A stretch of DNA of 64,000 nucleotides, taken from Kurthia huakuii LAM0618 (GTDB lineage: Bacteria; Bacillota; Bacilli; Bacillales_A; Planococcaceae). Of the stretch, positions 28,214 to 37,901 are shown piece by piece. The notes below the pieces were generated by a model, which was given only the letters and a program-made list of their open reading frames with translations, did no database searches and was not told the DNA's origin. Numbering within the stretch: position 1 is the first letter of the stretch; each line of letters starts with the position of its first letter. The DNA lies in contig NZ_AYTB01000007.1 in NCBI RefSeq assembly GCF_000505545.1, forward strand, positions 310,001-374,000, given 5' to 3'. The translations under genes and the position numbers were made by a program.

Positions 28214-28252
28214 AAAAAGGAGCCGCATCATAACGATGTAGCTCCTTTTTTT
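28214..28252 (+). terminator. Bidirectional terminator after korB
   Basis: AAAAAGGAGC/GCTCCTTTTT outer stem (28214-28223 with 28241-28250) with an inner CATC/GATG helix, convergent with the LysR gene. Confidence 0.9.
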
Positions 28253-29063
28253 ATTGCTGGAATAAAGTAGAGATTTCTGCGGTCACATCATTTATATCAT
28301 CTTGATCTGCGCGGTTAATTAAAAATAGTTGACGATGATAGCGCGTTGACAGTCGTTTGAATGGAATCCCTTGCGGCAAGCTTACATGCGATAAAATCGT
28401 TTTGCCAAAGCCTTGCTGCAATAGAGCCGTAATAATTTCATTGCTGTTCGTGTCGATTAGATGGGCATGAATATTTTGCTCGCTAATATAAAGTTCATTA
28501 AAAAAATGAACGCCGGATTGTTTTTCACGCATTAGCCAATAAGGACTTGCTAAATCACCTGCAAGCACGAGTTCATCATTGCATAAATTAATTTTTTGTA
28601 ATGGGTGCGTATCGAGCGGCTTTTCAATTAAGCCAATATCGAGTTGATGCTGCGCTACGCCCTCAGTGACTTTCGCTGAGTTAGCAAGCGATAACATAAA
28701 ATCAATATGAGGAAATTTAGCTACGAGCTGCGGAAAAATTTTCGGAAAGTAGTGTACGGCAATCGTGTTTGAGCAGCCGATATGACAACGTATGCGTTTT
28801 GTGCCATGCATTTGCGCTAGCGTATGTTCATACTCATCGAGCGTGCGCAACGCATATTGATAAAATGTGTGCGCTGCGTCGGTCGGTACGAGACTTTTGG
28901 GACCTTTACGAATAAAAAAAGTCGTCGCTAATTGTCGCTCTAACTGTTTTATTTTTGTCGACAAGGTTGGTTGCGAAATAAAGAGTAATTCAGCAGCTTT
29001 TGTAAAATTGCGCTGTTCGTATACTTTAATAAAAACTTTGAGTTCATCAAACAATTGCGTCAC
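28251..29063 (-). CDS. LysR family transcriptional regulator
   Basis: Regulator with an N-terminal winged helix-turn-helix (about 1-65: NFTKAAELLFISQPTLSTKI) and a C-terminal periplasmic-binding-like effector domain. 270 aa is somewhat shorter than the usual 290-300. It is transcribed away from a TDT-family transporter gene, with a 102-bp AT-rich intergenic region between them, a classic arrangement for a LysR protein and its target. The ligand is unknown; an organic acid or anion would fit the transporter family. Confidence 0.88.
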   Translation of the reverse strand: MTQLFDELKVFIKVYEQRNFTKAAELLFISQPTLSTKIKQLERQLATTFFIRKGPKSLVPTDAAHTFYQYALRTLDEYEHTLAQMHGTKRIRCHIGCSNTIAVHYFPKIFPQLVAKFPHIDFMLSLANSAKVTEGVAQHQLDIGLIEKPLDTHPLQKINLCNDELVLAGDLASPYWLMREKQSGVHFFNELYISEQNIHAHLIDTNSNEIITALLQQGFGKTILSHVSLPQGIPFKRLSTRYHRQLFLINRADQDDINDVTAEISTLFQQ

Positions 29064-29165
29064 ATCCTAATTATTTGTTTTTTCAATAATTATAATTCTA
29101 ATTATGTATTTTTAAAATAGTAAGTTTCTTAGTATACTAAGGCTATCAAGGAGGCGTGATAAAAA

Positions 29166-30107
29166 ATGAAACAATTCGTTCGTTGTATTCCAATTCCGAT
29201 TAGCGGTGTTATTTTAGCGTTATTTTCGCTCGCAAAATTATTCTTATTGTTTGATGTGACGTGGGTTGCTAATGCACTTATTTTTATGGGCGCCATTTTT
29301 TTAACGGCATTATTATTAAAAATTATTTTAGCGCCAGATGCCATTTTACAAGAAATGAAAAATCCATTAATTGCTGCCGTATCGCCAACGTTCACAATGG
29401 CACTGATGATTTTGAGTAGTTTATATATGGAGACGTTCGTCGTCTGGGAAAATATTTGGTGGTTTGCAGTCGTGTTGCATTTTGCGTTGATGCTATATTT
29501 TACGTATCGCTTCGTATTGCGCACTGCGCTGACGCTGTCACATATTTACCCAAGTTGGTTCATTATGTATATCGGCATGGGCGTTATGCCGCTAACAGCG
29601 GGTACGCGTGCGCCAGCGTTAATGGATGCCGTATTTTATAGTTGTATAGCCTTTGTTGTAATTCTCGTACCAATCGTGTTAGTACGCGTCTTTATTATGC
29701 GCAACTTAGAAGTACCAACATTGCCGTTGATTACGATTTTATGTGCACCACTATCGTTAACATTGGTTGGTTATCTCGCTCATTTTGAAACGAAATCCGT
29801 AACGCTTGTCGTAACGCTTGTCCTATTAGCACAGCTATTATACGTGCTCGTCTTAACGCAACTGCCAAAATTACTGCGCTTGCCCTTTTATCCAAGTTAC
29901 GCCGCGTTTACATTCCCACTTGTTATTTGCGCGACGGCTTTGACAAATACACTACAATATCTTGGCTATGCGAGTGATTTTGCGACGGCGCTTATCACCA
30001 TTGAAACGCTATTTGCGACCGTGATGGTGCTCTATGTGACGGTGCGCTATAGCTTGTTCTTATGGAAAGAAATGACCGTAGCTGTAGGCATTTCTGTCAA
30101 TGACTAA
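29166..30107 (+). CDS. TDT (TehA/SLAC1-like) anion transporter
   Basis: Integral membrane protein, 313 aa with about ten hydrophobic segments and the pore-family pattern beginning IPIPISGVILALFSLAK. Members include TehA, SLAC1-like anion channels and dicarboxylate or sulfite exporters, so the cargo cannot be assigned here. AAGGAGG stands before the ATG. It is divergent from a LysR regulator that probably controls it, and a terminator follows. Confidence 0.85.
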   Translation: MKQFVRCIPIPISGVILALFSLAKLFLLFDVTWVANALIFMGAIFLTALLLKIILAPDAILQEMKNPLIAAVSPTFTMALMILSSLYMETFVVWENIWWFAVVLHFALMLYFTYRFVLRTALTLSHIYPSWFIMYIGMGVMPLTAGTRAPALMDAVFYSCIAFVVILVPIVLVRVFIMRNLEVPTLPLITILCAPLSLTLVGYLAHFETKSVTLVVTLVLLAQLLYVLVLTQLPKLLRLPFYPSYAAFTFPLVICATALTNTLQYLGYASDFATALITIETLFATVMVLYVTVRYSLFLWKEMTVAVGISVND

Positions 30108-30120
30108 ATGCATTACAACG

Positions 30121-30155
30121 AAACAGGAGGCGCATAGCGTTTCCTGTTTTTGTTT
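30121..30155 (+). terminator. Terminator after TDT transporter
   Basis: AAACAGGA/TCCTGTTT stem (30121-30128 with 30142-30149) followed by TTGTTT. Confidence 0.8.
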
Positions 30156-30237
30156 GGCTTGAATACGTTATTAATAGAAAAATCAAAAAATTTCTATTAC
30201 ACTAAATGAAAAGGGATTGATATGAGGGGGAATGGGG

Positions 30238-31590
30238 ATGTTTTTTAATATACAGCCATCGGAAAAAATTGCTGTACAAAAGGCTACAGCATCGTATACA
30301 TACGAGCAATTAGTCGATGATGCCATGCAGCTTGTACAAATGCTGACAACGCCAAAAAAAGTCGTTGTCGGCATCGTTTGCCGCAATGATTATAAAACGA
30401 TTGTCCATTATGTTGCGGCGTTGCAAGCGGGGCATGCGGTGATGTTGCTGAATGATGACCTAGACGTTGCGGTGCTTGACAATATCGTGCACCATTATGC
30501 GCCGGCTTTTTTATTAGGTGCTACAACGCATGGTGATTATGACGAAATTACAGAGCAATTTTTTAAAAAGCGCCAGCAACCAACATACGATGTTCATGCA
30601 GATTTAGCATTAATGCTTAGCACATCTGGCACGACAGGAAGCCCGAAATATGTACGTTTGTCGTATCAAAATATTCAAGCGAATACAGAGTCGATTGTGA
30701 GTTACTTAGAGCTTGATGAACATGAACGCCCGGTTATTAATTTGCCGTTGTCATATTCTTATGGTATTTCGATTGTGAATAGTCACTTGCAAGTAGGGGC
30801 GACGTTATTATTAACATCGAAAAGCGTCAAATTACCATCTTTTTGGTATTTTTTAAATGAATTTCAAGGAACATCTATTGCCGGCGTGCCATTTACATAT
30901 CAGTTGCTCAATCGTATAGGATTTTTGGATATGGACTTGTCGTCATTAAAAACGCTTACGCAAGCGGGTGGACACTTAGATGTGTATTTAGTCGATAAAT
31001 TTAATCAATATGCCATGGCGACAAAACGTAAATTTTATGTCATGTACGGTCAAACAGAAGCGGCGCCGCGCATCGCTTACGTGCCATATGAGCGCTTGGC
31101 CGATAAATTAGGGACGATTGGTATTGCAGTGCCAGGCGGACGCTTTGAATTGGCTGAATCGGGGGAGCTCTACTATTATGGTGACAATGTCATGATGGGG
31201 TATGCAACAAGTGCTAACGATTTAGCGCTCGGTGATGCGTATCATGGCTGTTTACCGACCGGTGATTTAGCGACGATTGATGATGAAGGGTATGCGACAT
31301 TAGTTGGGCGCATGAAAAGCTTTATTAAAATTAAAGGACTGCGCATTAATTTACATGACGTTGAAAAAACGATTGCGAAAAAGTTTGGTTTAACGGTCGC
31401 GTGTGTCGGCAATGACCGGCAGCTAGTGGCGGTTATTGAGCAAGGAGATGCGGCGCGCGTTCAAAAATTTTTATGTCAGCTCTATAAATTACATGAAAAT
31501 TATGTGACCGTCACAAGCGTTGATGAACTGCCGCATTTGCATACGGGGAAATTGGATTATAACGCAATGAAGCACGCGTACTTAACGTAA
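30238..31590 (+). CDS. AMP-forming acyl/aryl acid ligase (ANL superfamily)
   Basis: Adenylate-forming enzyme, about 450 aa. The P-loop [10 protein letters not shown] is near residue 125, the second motif is YGQTEAAPR, the ribose-binding aspartate lies in [12 protein letters not shown], and the C-terminal lysine is in TGKLDY. It would activate a carboxylic acid to its AMP ester and possibly its CoA ester; the substrate is unknown. It is shorter than long-chain acyl-CoA synthetases (about 510-560 aa), nearer in size to ligases of secondary metabolism. The ATG at 30238 has GAGGGGG 7 nt upstream, while the ATG at 30232 is too close. It stands alone between TDT and miaB; no carrier protein is beside it. 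Confidence 0.82.
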   Translation: MFFNIQPSEKIAVQKATASYTYEQLVDDAMQLVQMLTTPKKVVVGIVCRNDYKTIVHYVAALQAGHAVMLLNDDLDVAVLDNIVHHYAPAFLLGATTHGDYDEITEQFFKKRQQPTYDVHADLALMLSTSGTTGSPKYVRLSYQNIQANTESIVSYLELDEHERPVINLPLSYSYGISIVNSHLQVGATLLLTSKSVKLPSFWYFLNEFQGTSIAGVPFTYQLLNRIGFLDMDLSSLKTLTQAGGHLDVYLVDKFNQYAMATKRKFYVMYGQTEAAPRIAYVPYERLADKLGTIGIAVPGGRFELAESGELYYYGDNVMMGYATSANDLALGDAYHGCLPTGDLATIDDEGYATLVGRMKSFIKIKGLRINLHDVEKTIAKKFGLTVACVGNDRQLVAVIEQGDAARVQKFLCQLYKLHENYVTVTSVDELPHLHTGKLDYNAMKHAYLT

Positions 31591-31654
31591 ATCGTTTCCA
31601 ATCCTCGCTGAATTCCGTATAATAGAAAGGATGATTCTGAGGGGGAACGAAACG

Positions 31655-33175
31655 ATGAACGAAGAACAACGTAAAATGAACGAGCAGGCGAAGCCGTTTA
31701 CACCATTACAACCGACAAAAGATTATAGCGCCTATTTCCAGGCACCGTCGTTAAAAGAAGCGAAAAAACGCGGGAAAGAGGATGTCGCATACGAGCAGTT
31801 TTCAATTAATCCACAGTTTGAAAACATGGGTGTCGGTCGTAAATTTATGATTCAGACATTTGGTTGTCAAATGAATGTCCACGATACGGAAGTGATGGCA
31901 GGGATTTTTGAAAGCCTCGGATACGAAGCAACGGAGGATGTGAATGAAGCGAATGTTATTTTACTGAATACATGTGCCATTCGTGAAAATGCGGAAAACC
32001 GTGTATTTGGTGAACTAGGGCATTTAAAGCCATTAAAAACGAAAAATCCTGATTTATTATTAGGCGTTTGTGGTTGTATGTCGCAAGAAGAAGCGGTCGT
32101 TAATAAAATTTTAAAAACGTATGATCAAGTAGATATTATTTTTGGAACGCATAATATTCATAAGTTACCAGAAATTTTAAATGAAGCATATATGTCAAAA
32201 GAGATGGTGATCGATGTATGGTCAAAAGAGGGCGACGTCATCGAAAATATGCCAAAAGTGCGCAACGGTGGTACGAAAGCTTGGGTGAATATTATGTATG
32301 GCTGCGATAAGTTTTGCACATACTGTATCGTACCGTATACGCGTGGGAAAGAGCGCAGTCGCTTGCCACAAGATATTATTCAAGAAGTACGTGAGCTTGC
32401 TGCACAAGGTTATCAAGAAATTACGTTGCTTGGTCAAAATGTTAATGCGTACGGCAAGGATTTAGAAGGCCTTGACTATGGCTTAGGGCATTTAATGGAT
32501 GATTTGCGTAAAATTGACGTGCCACGCATTCGCTTTACGACAAGTCACCCACGTGATTTTGATGATTATTTAATCGATGTACTAGCGAAAAAAGGCAATT
32601 TAGTCGAACATATCCACTTACCGGTGCAATCTGGTTCAACGAGTATGTTAAAAATTATGGCCCGTAAGTATACACGCGAGCGTTATTTAGAATTAGTTGC
32701 TAAAATTAAGAAGGCGATTCCAGATGTCGCGCTAACGACGGATATTATTGTTGGCTTCCCGAATGAAACAGAAGAACAATTTGAAGAAACGTTGTCATTG
32801 TATCGTGAAGTCGGTTTTGAAATGGCGTTCACATATATTTATTCACCACGCGAAGGCACACCGGCAGCGAAAATGGTAGACAACGTACCGATGGATGTTA
32901 AAAAAGAGCGTCTGCAACGTTTAAATGCTGTTGTAGGGGAATATAGTGAAAAAGCGTTGAAACCATATGTTGGTCAAATTGTTGAAGTGTTAGTGGACGG
33001 GGAAAGTAAACGTAATAAAGAAGTATTAGCAGGCTATACGCGTCGCAATAAATTAGTCAACTTCCGCGCACCACGAGAAATGATTGGCAAGCGCGTTCGT
33101 GTACGTGTTACGGATGCCAAAATGTATTCATTAAATGGTGAATTTGTTGAGGTTGTTGAAAAGGTGGAGGTTTAA
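31655..33175 (+). CDS. miaB: tRNA-2-methylthio-N6-dimethylallyladenosine synthase
   Basis: Radical-SAM methylthiotransferase that converts i6A37 to ms2i6A37 in tRNA. 506-507 aa in three parts: an N-terminal UPF0004 domain with three cluster cysteines ([21 protein letters not shown]), the radical-SAM core with CDKFCTYC, and a C-terminal TRAM domain. The ATG at 31655 with GAGGGGG at 8-nt spacing is chosen over 31631. The substrate-making enzyme MiaA is encoded 10 kb downstream. The stop overlaps the ricA start. Confidence 0.96.
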   Translation: MNEEQRKMNEQAKPFTPLQPTKDYSAYFQAPSLKEAKKRGKEDVAYEQFSINPQFENMGVGRKFMIQTFGCQMNVHDTEVMAGIFESLGYEATEDVNEANVILLNTCAIRENAENRVFGELGHLKPLKTKNPDLLLGVCGCMSQEEAVVNKILKTYDQVDIIFGTHNIHKLPEILNEAYMSKEMVIDVWSKEGDVIENMPKVRNGGTKAWVNIMYGCDKFCTYCIVPYTRGKERSRLPQDIIQEVRELAAQGYQEITLLGQNVNAYGKDLEGLDYGLGHLMDDLRKIDVPRIRFTTSHPRDFDDYLIDVLAKKGNLVEHIHLPVQSGSTSMLKIMARKYTRERYLELVAKIKKAIPDVALTTDIIVGFPNETEEQFEETLSLYREVGFEMAFTYIYSPREGTPAAKMVDNVPMDVKKERLQRLNAVVGEYSEKALKPYVGQIVEVLVDGESKRNKEVLAGYTRRNKLVNFRAPREMIGKRVRVRVTDAKMYSLNGEFVEVVEKVEV

Positions 33176-33525
33176 TGCCTGAACGTTTTTCGAACGAGGA
33201 CATTAAGCGTAAAGCACAGCAAATTGCAGCTCAGGTTGAAAAAACCGAAGAAGTGGCATTTTTTAAACGTGCTGAAGCGCAGTTAAATCATAATAAAAAA
33301 GTGCAGCAAAAAATTGCTGACATTAAATTATTGCAAAAGCAAGCCGTCAATTTACAGCATTATGGTAAATATGCCGCGCAACATGAAGTTGAGGCAAAAA
33401 TTGATGCGTTGCAGCAAGAAATCGACAATATGCCAATCGTTGAGCAATTTAAAGGTGTCCAACAAGATGTCAATGAGTTGTTACAGCTTGTAGCAACGAC
33501 GATGGCAAAAAACTTAGAACGATAA
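33175..33525 (+). CDS. ricA: RicA/YmcA regulatory protein
   Basis: Small helical protein, 116 aa, of the YlbF/YmcA family. With RicF and RicT it forms a complex that supports RNase Y-dependent mRNA maturation, biofilm formation and competence in B. subtilis. The family core FFKRAEAQLNHNKK and LQKQAVNLQHY is clear. It contains no cysteine at all, whereas the B. subtilis protein has a longer C-terminal tail ending in a cysteine-bearing segment that has been linked to cluster binding. The start overlaps the miaB stop. The spore-coat gene cotE that normally follows is absent. Confidence 0.9.
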   Translation: MPERFSNEDIKRKAQQIAAQVEKTEEVAFFKRAEAQLNHNKKVQQKIADIKLLQKQAVNLQHYGKYAAQHEVEAKIDALQQEIDNMPIVEQFKGVQQDVNELLQLVATTMAKNLER

Positions 33526-33533
33526 TTTTTCAG

Positions 33534-33664
33534 GAGGCTGGGGCATGCGTGTGAAAACACCATCTCAGATGAGCATAAGAAAAACCGGAATCACGCTGTG
33601 GCGCGGTTCCGGTTTTTTGTTGCGAACGCTAAAAAAGGAACAGGAACTGTTTTGTCCCAGCCTC
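33534..33664. repeat. 131-bp dispersed inverted repeat element, copy 1
   Basis: Bounded by GAGGCTGGGGCA (33534-33545) and TGTCCCAGCCTC (33653-33664), complementary ends that form an outer stem. Inside, AAAACCGGAA/TTCCGGTTTT (33581-33590 with 33607-33616) makes a strong hairpin followed by T6. Copy 2 at 53164-53293 is nearly identical in the opposite orientation. Here it ends the miaB-ricA transcript. Confidence 0.85.
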
Positions 33665-33927
33665 TTTTTGTATGCAAAAATTAACCAAATTTATATGGTA
33701 ATTTCAAGAATATGTAGTTTTCATGAAAGATACGACGTGCTAAAGCCTGTATTTTTGAAGAAAATTAGAAGAAATCATGCTTGAACTCCCTATTAGACGA
33801 TGAATTTTGTTATATTATAGTATGGTTGCGTTATGCAATTTAGAATACAAATTTACCCGAGTTAGTTTTCGTAGAAATTAAAGTAGGGAATACAAAAGCA
33901 TATAGGAAGTTTGAAGGGAGCTATGCT
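33665..33927. other. Leader region with no gene seen
   Basis: AT-rich stretch between the repeat and the hydrolase gene. It contains a -10-like TATATT/TATTAT cluster near 33811-33818 and a GAAGGGAG ribosome-binding site just before 33928. No ORF or structured RNA was recognised. Confidence 0.4.
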
Positions 33928-34689
33928 ATGTTACATTATACACGACAAGGAACAGGTGCACCGCTTGTTCTAATCCACGGATTTTTAGGAAGCACAGCCA
34001 TTTTTGACCGCGTGATTGGACCACTTTCACAAAGTTTTGATGTGATTGCTGTAGATCTACCAGGACATGGCGAAAGCGTAATGGAAAAAGAAGCGTACAC
34101 AGTATACGATTACGCACAAGAAATCGTAAATGTGTTAAAAGAAGAAGGTATCGAGGAAGCAACATGGGTTGGTCATTCATTAGGTGGCTATATTACACTT
34201 GCAGCACTTGAAAAACAATTAATGCCGATTACAAAAGCGGTATTAGCTTATTCTTCACCAGCTGCCGACAGCGAGCTTACAAAATCAAAACGCAATGACC
34301 AACAAGCCATCATCACAAAACAAGGTGTTGAGCACTATGTTGATTACACAATTACAAAATTTTTCAAAAAAGATGCAAAACCTACAGATGTTGAGTTTGC
34401 AAAAGCAATCGCAAACGGCGCAACAAAAGAAGGTTTAGTAGCGGCACTTGAAGCGATGAAACAACGTCCAAATCAACAACAACTACTAGATGCAACGGAA
34501 ACACCAATCCTTGTAATTGAAGGTAGAGAAGATACAATCGTAGAACCTGTTGAAACAGACAACTTATACGTGGAAATGATGTTAACAAACACAGGTCATT
34601 TAGGGATGTTAGAAGAACCTAGAGGCTTTGTCAACTTAATTGCGGATTTCGAAGAGCAATACGCAGATACGGATGTAGAAGCTGAATAA
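33928..34689 (+). CDS. Alpha/beta-fold hydrolase
   Basis: 253 aa with the complete serine-hydrolase layout: oxyanion-hole HGFLGS near the N-terminus, nucleophile elbow GHSLGG (about residue 82-87), acid in EGREDTIV, and histidine in NTGHLGM. The organisation resembles MenH-like and haloperoxidase-like esterases, but the substrate cannot be assigned. It occupies the cotE position between ricA and mutS. A strong bidirectional terminator follows. Confidence 0.82.
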   Translation: MLHYTRQGTGAPLVLIHGFLGSTAIFDRVIGPLSQSFDVIAVDLPGHGESVMEKEAYTVYDYAQEIVNVLKEEGIEEATWVGHSLGGYITLAALEKQLMPITKAVLAYSSPAADSELTKSKRNDQQAIITKQGVEHYVDYTITKFFKKDAKPTDVEFAKAIANGATKEGLVAALEAMKQRPNQQQLLDATETPILVIEGREDTIVEPVETDNLYVEMMLTNTGHLGMLEEPRGFVNLIADFEEQYADTDVEAE

Positions 34690-34704
34690 GCTTTTACCGT
34701 AATG

Positions 34705-34740
34705 AAAAAGAGGCCAGGGAATGTTCCCTGCCTCTTTTTC
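34705..34740 (+). terminator. Bidirectional terminator after hydrolase
   Basis: AAAAAGAGG/CCTCTTTTT outer stem (34705-34713 with 34731-34739) continued by CAGGGA/TCCCTG, between convergent genes. Confidence 0.92.
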
Positions 34741-34741
34741 G

Positions 34742-35104
34742 TTATGCTACGCCGATTGCAACGCAAATCCAAGCGGCGATAAAGCAGAGGCCACCAAGCG
34801 GTGTAATGGCCCCAAGCTTTTTAATACCTGTAAGAGCTAAAACGTATAAGCTACCTGAAAATAAAAGAATACCAATAAGCATGAATAGACTAGCTGTTGA
34901 AAAAATGGTTTGAGCACCGAATAACGAATCAAGTTGTAAAATACCGATAACGATTAGTCCAAGTGCATGATACATTTGATATTTAACAGCAGTTTCCCAC
35001 GTTTCGCCGTAGTTTGTCCCTTCAAAGCGAGCCTTGAGTGCGTGCGCGCCAAATGCGCCAACAACAACGGCTAACATCGCTATAATTGAGCCGGTTACAA
35101 GCAT
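34742..35104 (-). CDS. DUF423 family membrane protein
   Basis: About 121 aa with four hydrophobic helices and the family pattern GAFGAHAL near residue 17 and YQMYHALGLI in the middle; YwdK of B. subtilis is a relative. Function unknown. The ATG at 35104, preceded on the reverse strand by AAAGGGAGTGGG, is chosen over an upstream ATG at 35155 that would add a charged extension absent from the family. Confidence 0.85.
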   Translation of the reverse strand: MLVTGSIIAMLAVVVGAFGAHALKARFEGTNYGETWETAVKYQMYHALGLIVIGILQLDSLFGAQTIFSTASLFMLIGILLFSGSLYVLALTGIKKLGAITPLGGLCFIAAWICVAIGVA

Positions 35105-35213
35105 ATTTCCCACTCCCTTTCCAAGCTCCATCATAACACGTATTACTTTTTTCAAAGGCTAATTTTGATATAATAAAAGAACAATGAACGTAGAAGTGAG
35201 GTTTTAACTGATT

Positions 35214-37880
35214 ATGGCATATACACCTATGATGCAACAATATATTGACATTAAAAAAGACTATAAAGATGCTTTCGTCTTTTTCCGTTTAGGCGATTTT
35301 TATGAGCTCTTTTTTGATGATGCGACAAAAGCGTCGCAATTACTTGAAATTACATTGACCGGTAAAGATGCGGGTGCTCCGGAGCGTATTCCGATGTGTG
35401 GCGTGCCGCATCATTCGGCGCAAGGCTATATTGAAGCGCTCGTACAAAAAGGCTATAAAGTCGCGATTTGTGAGCAAACCGAAGACCCGCGTCAAGCAAA
35501 AGGTGTCGTGCGCCGCGAAGTTGTACAGGTCGTGACACCGGGGACATTAATGGACGGTAAAGGGCTCGATGGCAAGACGAATTTATTTATCGCCTCGGCT
35601 GAAAAGCTAGGAGCGCGCTATAGCTTTTGTTATTTAGACATTTCAACAGGGGAAGCAACGGCAACGTATGTCGACGGAGCAAATGATGATTTAATGCAAC
35701 AATTACAATCACTGGGCATTCGTGAGCTCGTTGTATCGGATGCATTTTTTGATGAATTAAAAGAGCTTGCCGATGTTTATTCGATTGTATTATCAATTGA
35801 ACAGCAAGCGATGGATGCAGCAAATAGTGCGCATTATACCGCAGAATCACCCGAAGAATTACATGCGACAATTTGTACATTGCTACGCTATATTGAGCGT
35901 ACACAAATGCGTTCACTTGCGCATATTCAGCCGTTTAGCTACCAAGAAGTCGAACAATATTTAAATATTGATACGCATTCCAAACGTAATTTGGAACTTA
36001 TTCATTCTTTACGTGGTGGCGACCAAAAAGGAACGTTATTATGGCTGTTAGATGATACGGTGACAGCAATGGGTGGCCGTAAATTAAAACAGTGGCTCCA
36101 TCAGCCTCTAGCGAATCAACAGGCGATTGATAAGCGCTTAGGCGTGGTTACGGCGCTACTTGAAGAGTACTTTTTACGCATGGAGCTGCAGGAGTTATTT
36201 ACAAATGTGTATGACTTAGAGCGCTTAGTAGGCCGCGTGTCATTTGGCAGTGTTGGTGGTCGCGATTTAGCACAGCTGCGTGATTCATTGCGCCAATTGC
36301 CAGCGATTCAACAGCAACTAGTAGAATCAGGTCGCGACAATTTAGTGGCACTAGGACAAGCGCTTGATTTATGTGAAGATATTGAGCAGTTTCTCGCAAC
36401 CGCAATTACCGACAATCCACCGATTTCAATTAAAGAAGGCGACGTCATTCGCGAAGGCTACAACGCACGTCTTGATGAATTACGCGATGCCTCGCGCAAC
36501 GGCAAAGATTGGATTGCGCAACTAGAGAAAAAAGAGCGTGAGCGTACCGGCATTAAAAACTTAAAAATTGGTTATAATCGTGTATTTGGCTATTATATTG
36601 AAATTACAAAATCGAATATCCATTTAGCGGATTTAACACGTTACGAACGCAAACAAACGCTGACGAATTCAGAGCGTTACATTTCTGAGGAACTGAAAGA
36701 AAAAGAAGCGCTTATTTTAAATGCTGAAGAAGAAGGTTCGACACTAGAGTACAAGCTGTTTACAGAAATTCGTGAGACGATGAAACCATACATTGGACGT
36801 CTGCAAAAAATTGCGGCACAAATTAGTGCGTTAGATGTTTATGCAGCGTTTGCAACGGTGTCGGAAAAATATCGTTTCGTCAGACCTACGTTCCATGCTG
36901 ACCGCGCGTTAAAAATTGTGAATGGCCGTCACCCGGTTGTTGAAAAAATGTTGAATAAATCAACGTATGTTCCAAATGATTGTGTACTGGATGCGAATGA
37001 AAATATGATGCTGATTACAGGACCGAATATGTCTGGTAAATCGACGTATATGCGTCAAGTCGCATTGATTACGGTCATGGCGCAAATGGGCTGCTATGTG
37101 CCAGCAGATGAAGCGGTGTTACCGATTACCGATCAAATTTTCACGCGTATTGGTGCTGCCGATGATTTAGCTGGCGGACAATCGACGTTTATGGTGGAAA
37201 TGCTTGAATCACAACATGCGATTATGAATGCCACGTCGCGCAGTTTATTATTATTTGATGAAATTGGCCGCGGTACATCAACGTATGATGGTATGAGTTT
37301 AGCGCAAGCGATGATGGAATATATTCATGACCATATTGGGGCTAATACGTTGTTTTCAACGCATTATCATGAACTGACAGCGCTAGAAGAGCAATTGTCG
37401 CATTTGCGTAATGTGCATGTATCAGCGACCGAACAAGATGGCCGCGTTGTATTCTTGCACAAAGTAAAAGAGGGACCTGCTGATAAATCATACGGTATTC
37501 ACGTTGCGCAGTTAGCCGATTTACCACCAGAAATTATTGAGCGTGCGCACGTGCTACTAGAACAATTTGAAACGCAACATGACGGTGCGGTCAAAATTGT
37601 TGAGAAGCGCGTTGAAGTGCCTGTTGAAAAAATCGTTGAAAAACGTATTGAGGTACCGGTTGAAAAAATTGTTGAAGTACCAGTAGAACGCATTGTCGAA
37701 GTACCACAAACAGCAACAGCGGTCGCCGAGCCAGCTGCCCAACTATCATTATTTGAAGAGCAAACAGAAGAGGAGCAGTCTGTGCTAACAGAACTGCGCG
37801 CATTAAATGTTTCGGGTACAACACCGATGGATGCGCTGCAGTTAGTCTATAAATTACAACAGCAATTGCTGAAAAAATAA
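35214..37880 (+). CDS. mutS: DNA mismatch repair protein MutS
   Basis: Recognises mismatches and signals through MutL, 888 aa. N-terminal mismatch-binding motif FFRLGDFYELF (residues about 23-33, with the Phe and Glu that probe the mismatch). The ABC ATPase has GPNMSGKST near residue 602, FDEIGRGTS and STHYHELT. Residues about 793-831 contain a tandem repeat of EVPVEKIVEKR-like units, followed by the sliding-clamp motif QLSLF (about residue 843) and a short C-terminal tetramer helix. The ATG is preceded by GTGAGG at long spacing. mutL follows 21 bp later. Confidence 0.96.
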   Translation: MAYTPMMQQYIDIKKDYKDAFVFFRLGDFYELFFDDATKASQLLEITLTGKDAGAPERIPMCGVPHHSAQGYIEALVQKGYKVAICEQTEDPRQAKGVVRREVVQVVTPGTLMDGKGLDGKTNLFIASAEKLGARYSFCYLDISTGEATATYVDGANDDLMQQLQSLGIRELVVSDAFFDELKELADVYSIVLSIEQQAMDAANSAHYTAESPEELHATICTLLRYIERTQMRSLAHIQPFSYQEVEQYLNIDTHSKRNLELIHSLRGGDQKGTLLWLLDDTVTAMGGRKLKQWLHQPLANQQAIDKRLGVVTALLEEYFLRMELQELFTNVYDLERLVGRVSFGSVGGRDLAQLRDSLRQLPAIQQQLVESGRDNLVALGQALDLCEDIEQFLATAITDNPPISIKEGDVIREGYNARLDELRDASRNGKDWIAQLEKKERERTGIKNLKIGYNRVFGYYIEITKSNIHLADLTRYERKQTLTNSERYISEELKEKEALILNAEEEGSTLEYKLFTEIRETMKPYIGRLQKIAAQISALDVYAAFATVSEKYRFVRPTFHADRALKIVNGRHPVVEKMLNKSTYVPNDCVLDANENMMLITGPNMSGKSTYMRQVALITVMAQMGCYVPADEAVLPITDQIFTRIGAADDLAGGQSTFMVEMLESQHAIMNATSRSLLLFDEIGRGTSTYDGMSLAQAMMEYIHDHIGANTLFSTHYHELTALEEQLSHLRNVHVSATEQDGRVVFLHKVKEGPADKSYGIHVAQLADLPPEIIERAHVLLEQFETQHDGAVKIVEKRVEVPVEKIVEKRIEVPVEKIVEVPVERIVEVPQTATAVAEPAAQLSLFEEQTEEEQSVLTELRALNVSGTTPMDALQLVYKLQQQLLKK

Positions 37881-37901
37881 CGAAAAGGAAGTGCATTCGA
37901 T

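Noticed and set aside
33541-33784. Open frame over the dispersed repeat after ricA
   Set aside because: It reads through the palindromic element and hairpin; no homolog-like composition, and the other copy does not keep the frame.
37499-37896. Repetitive reverse-strand frames at the end of mutS
   Set aside because: They arise from the repeat codons of the MutS linker read backwards.
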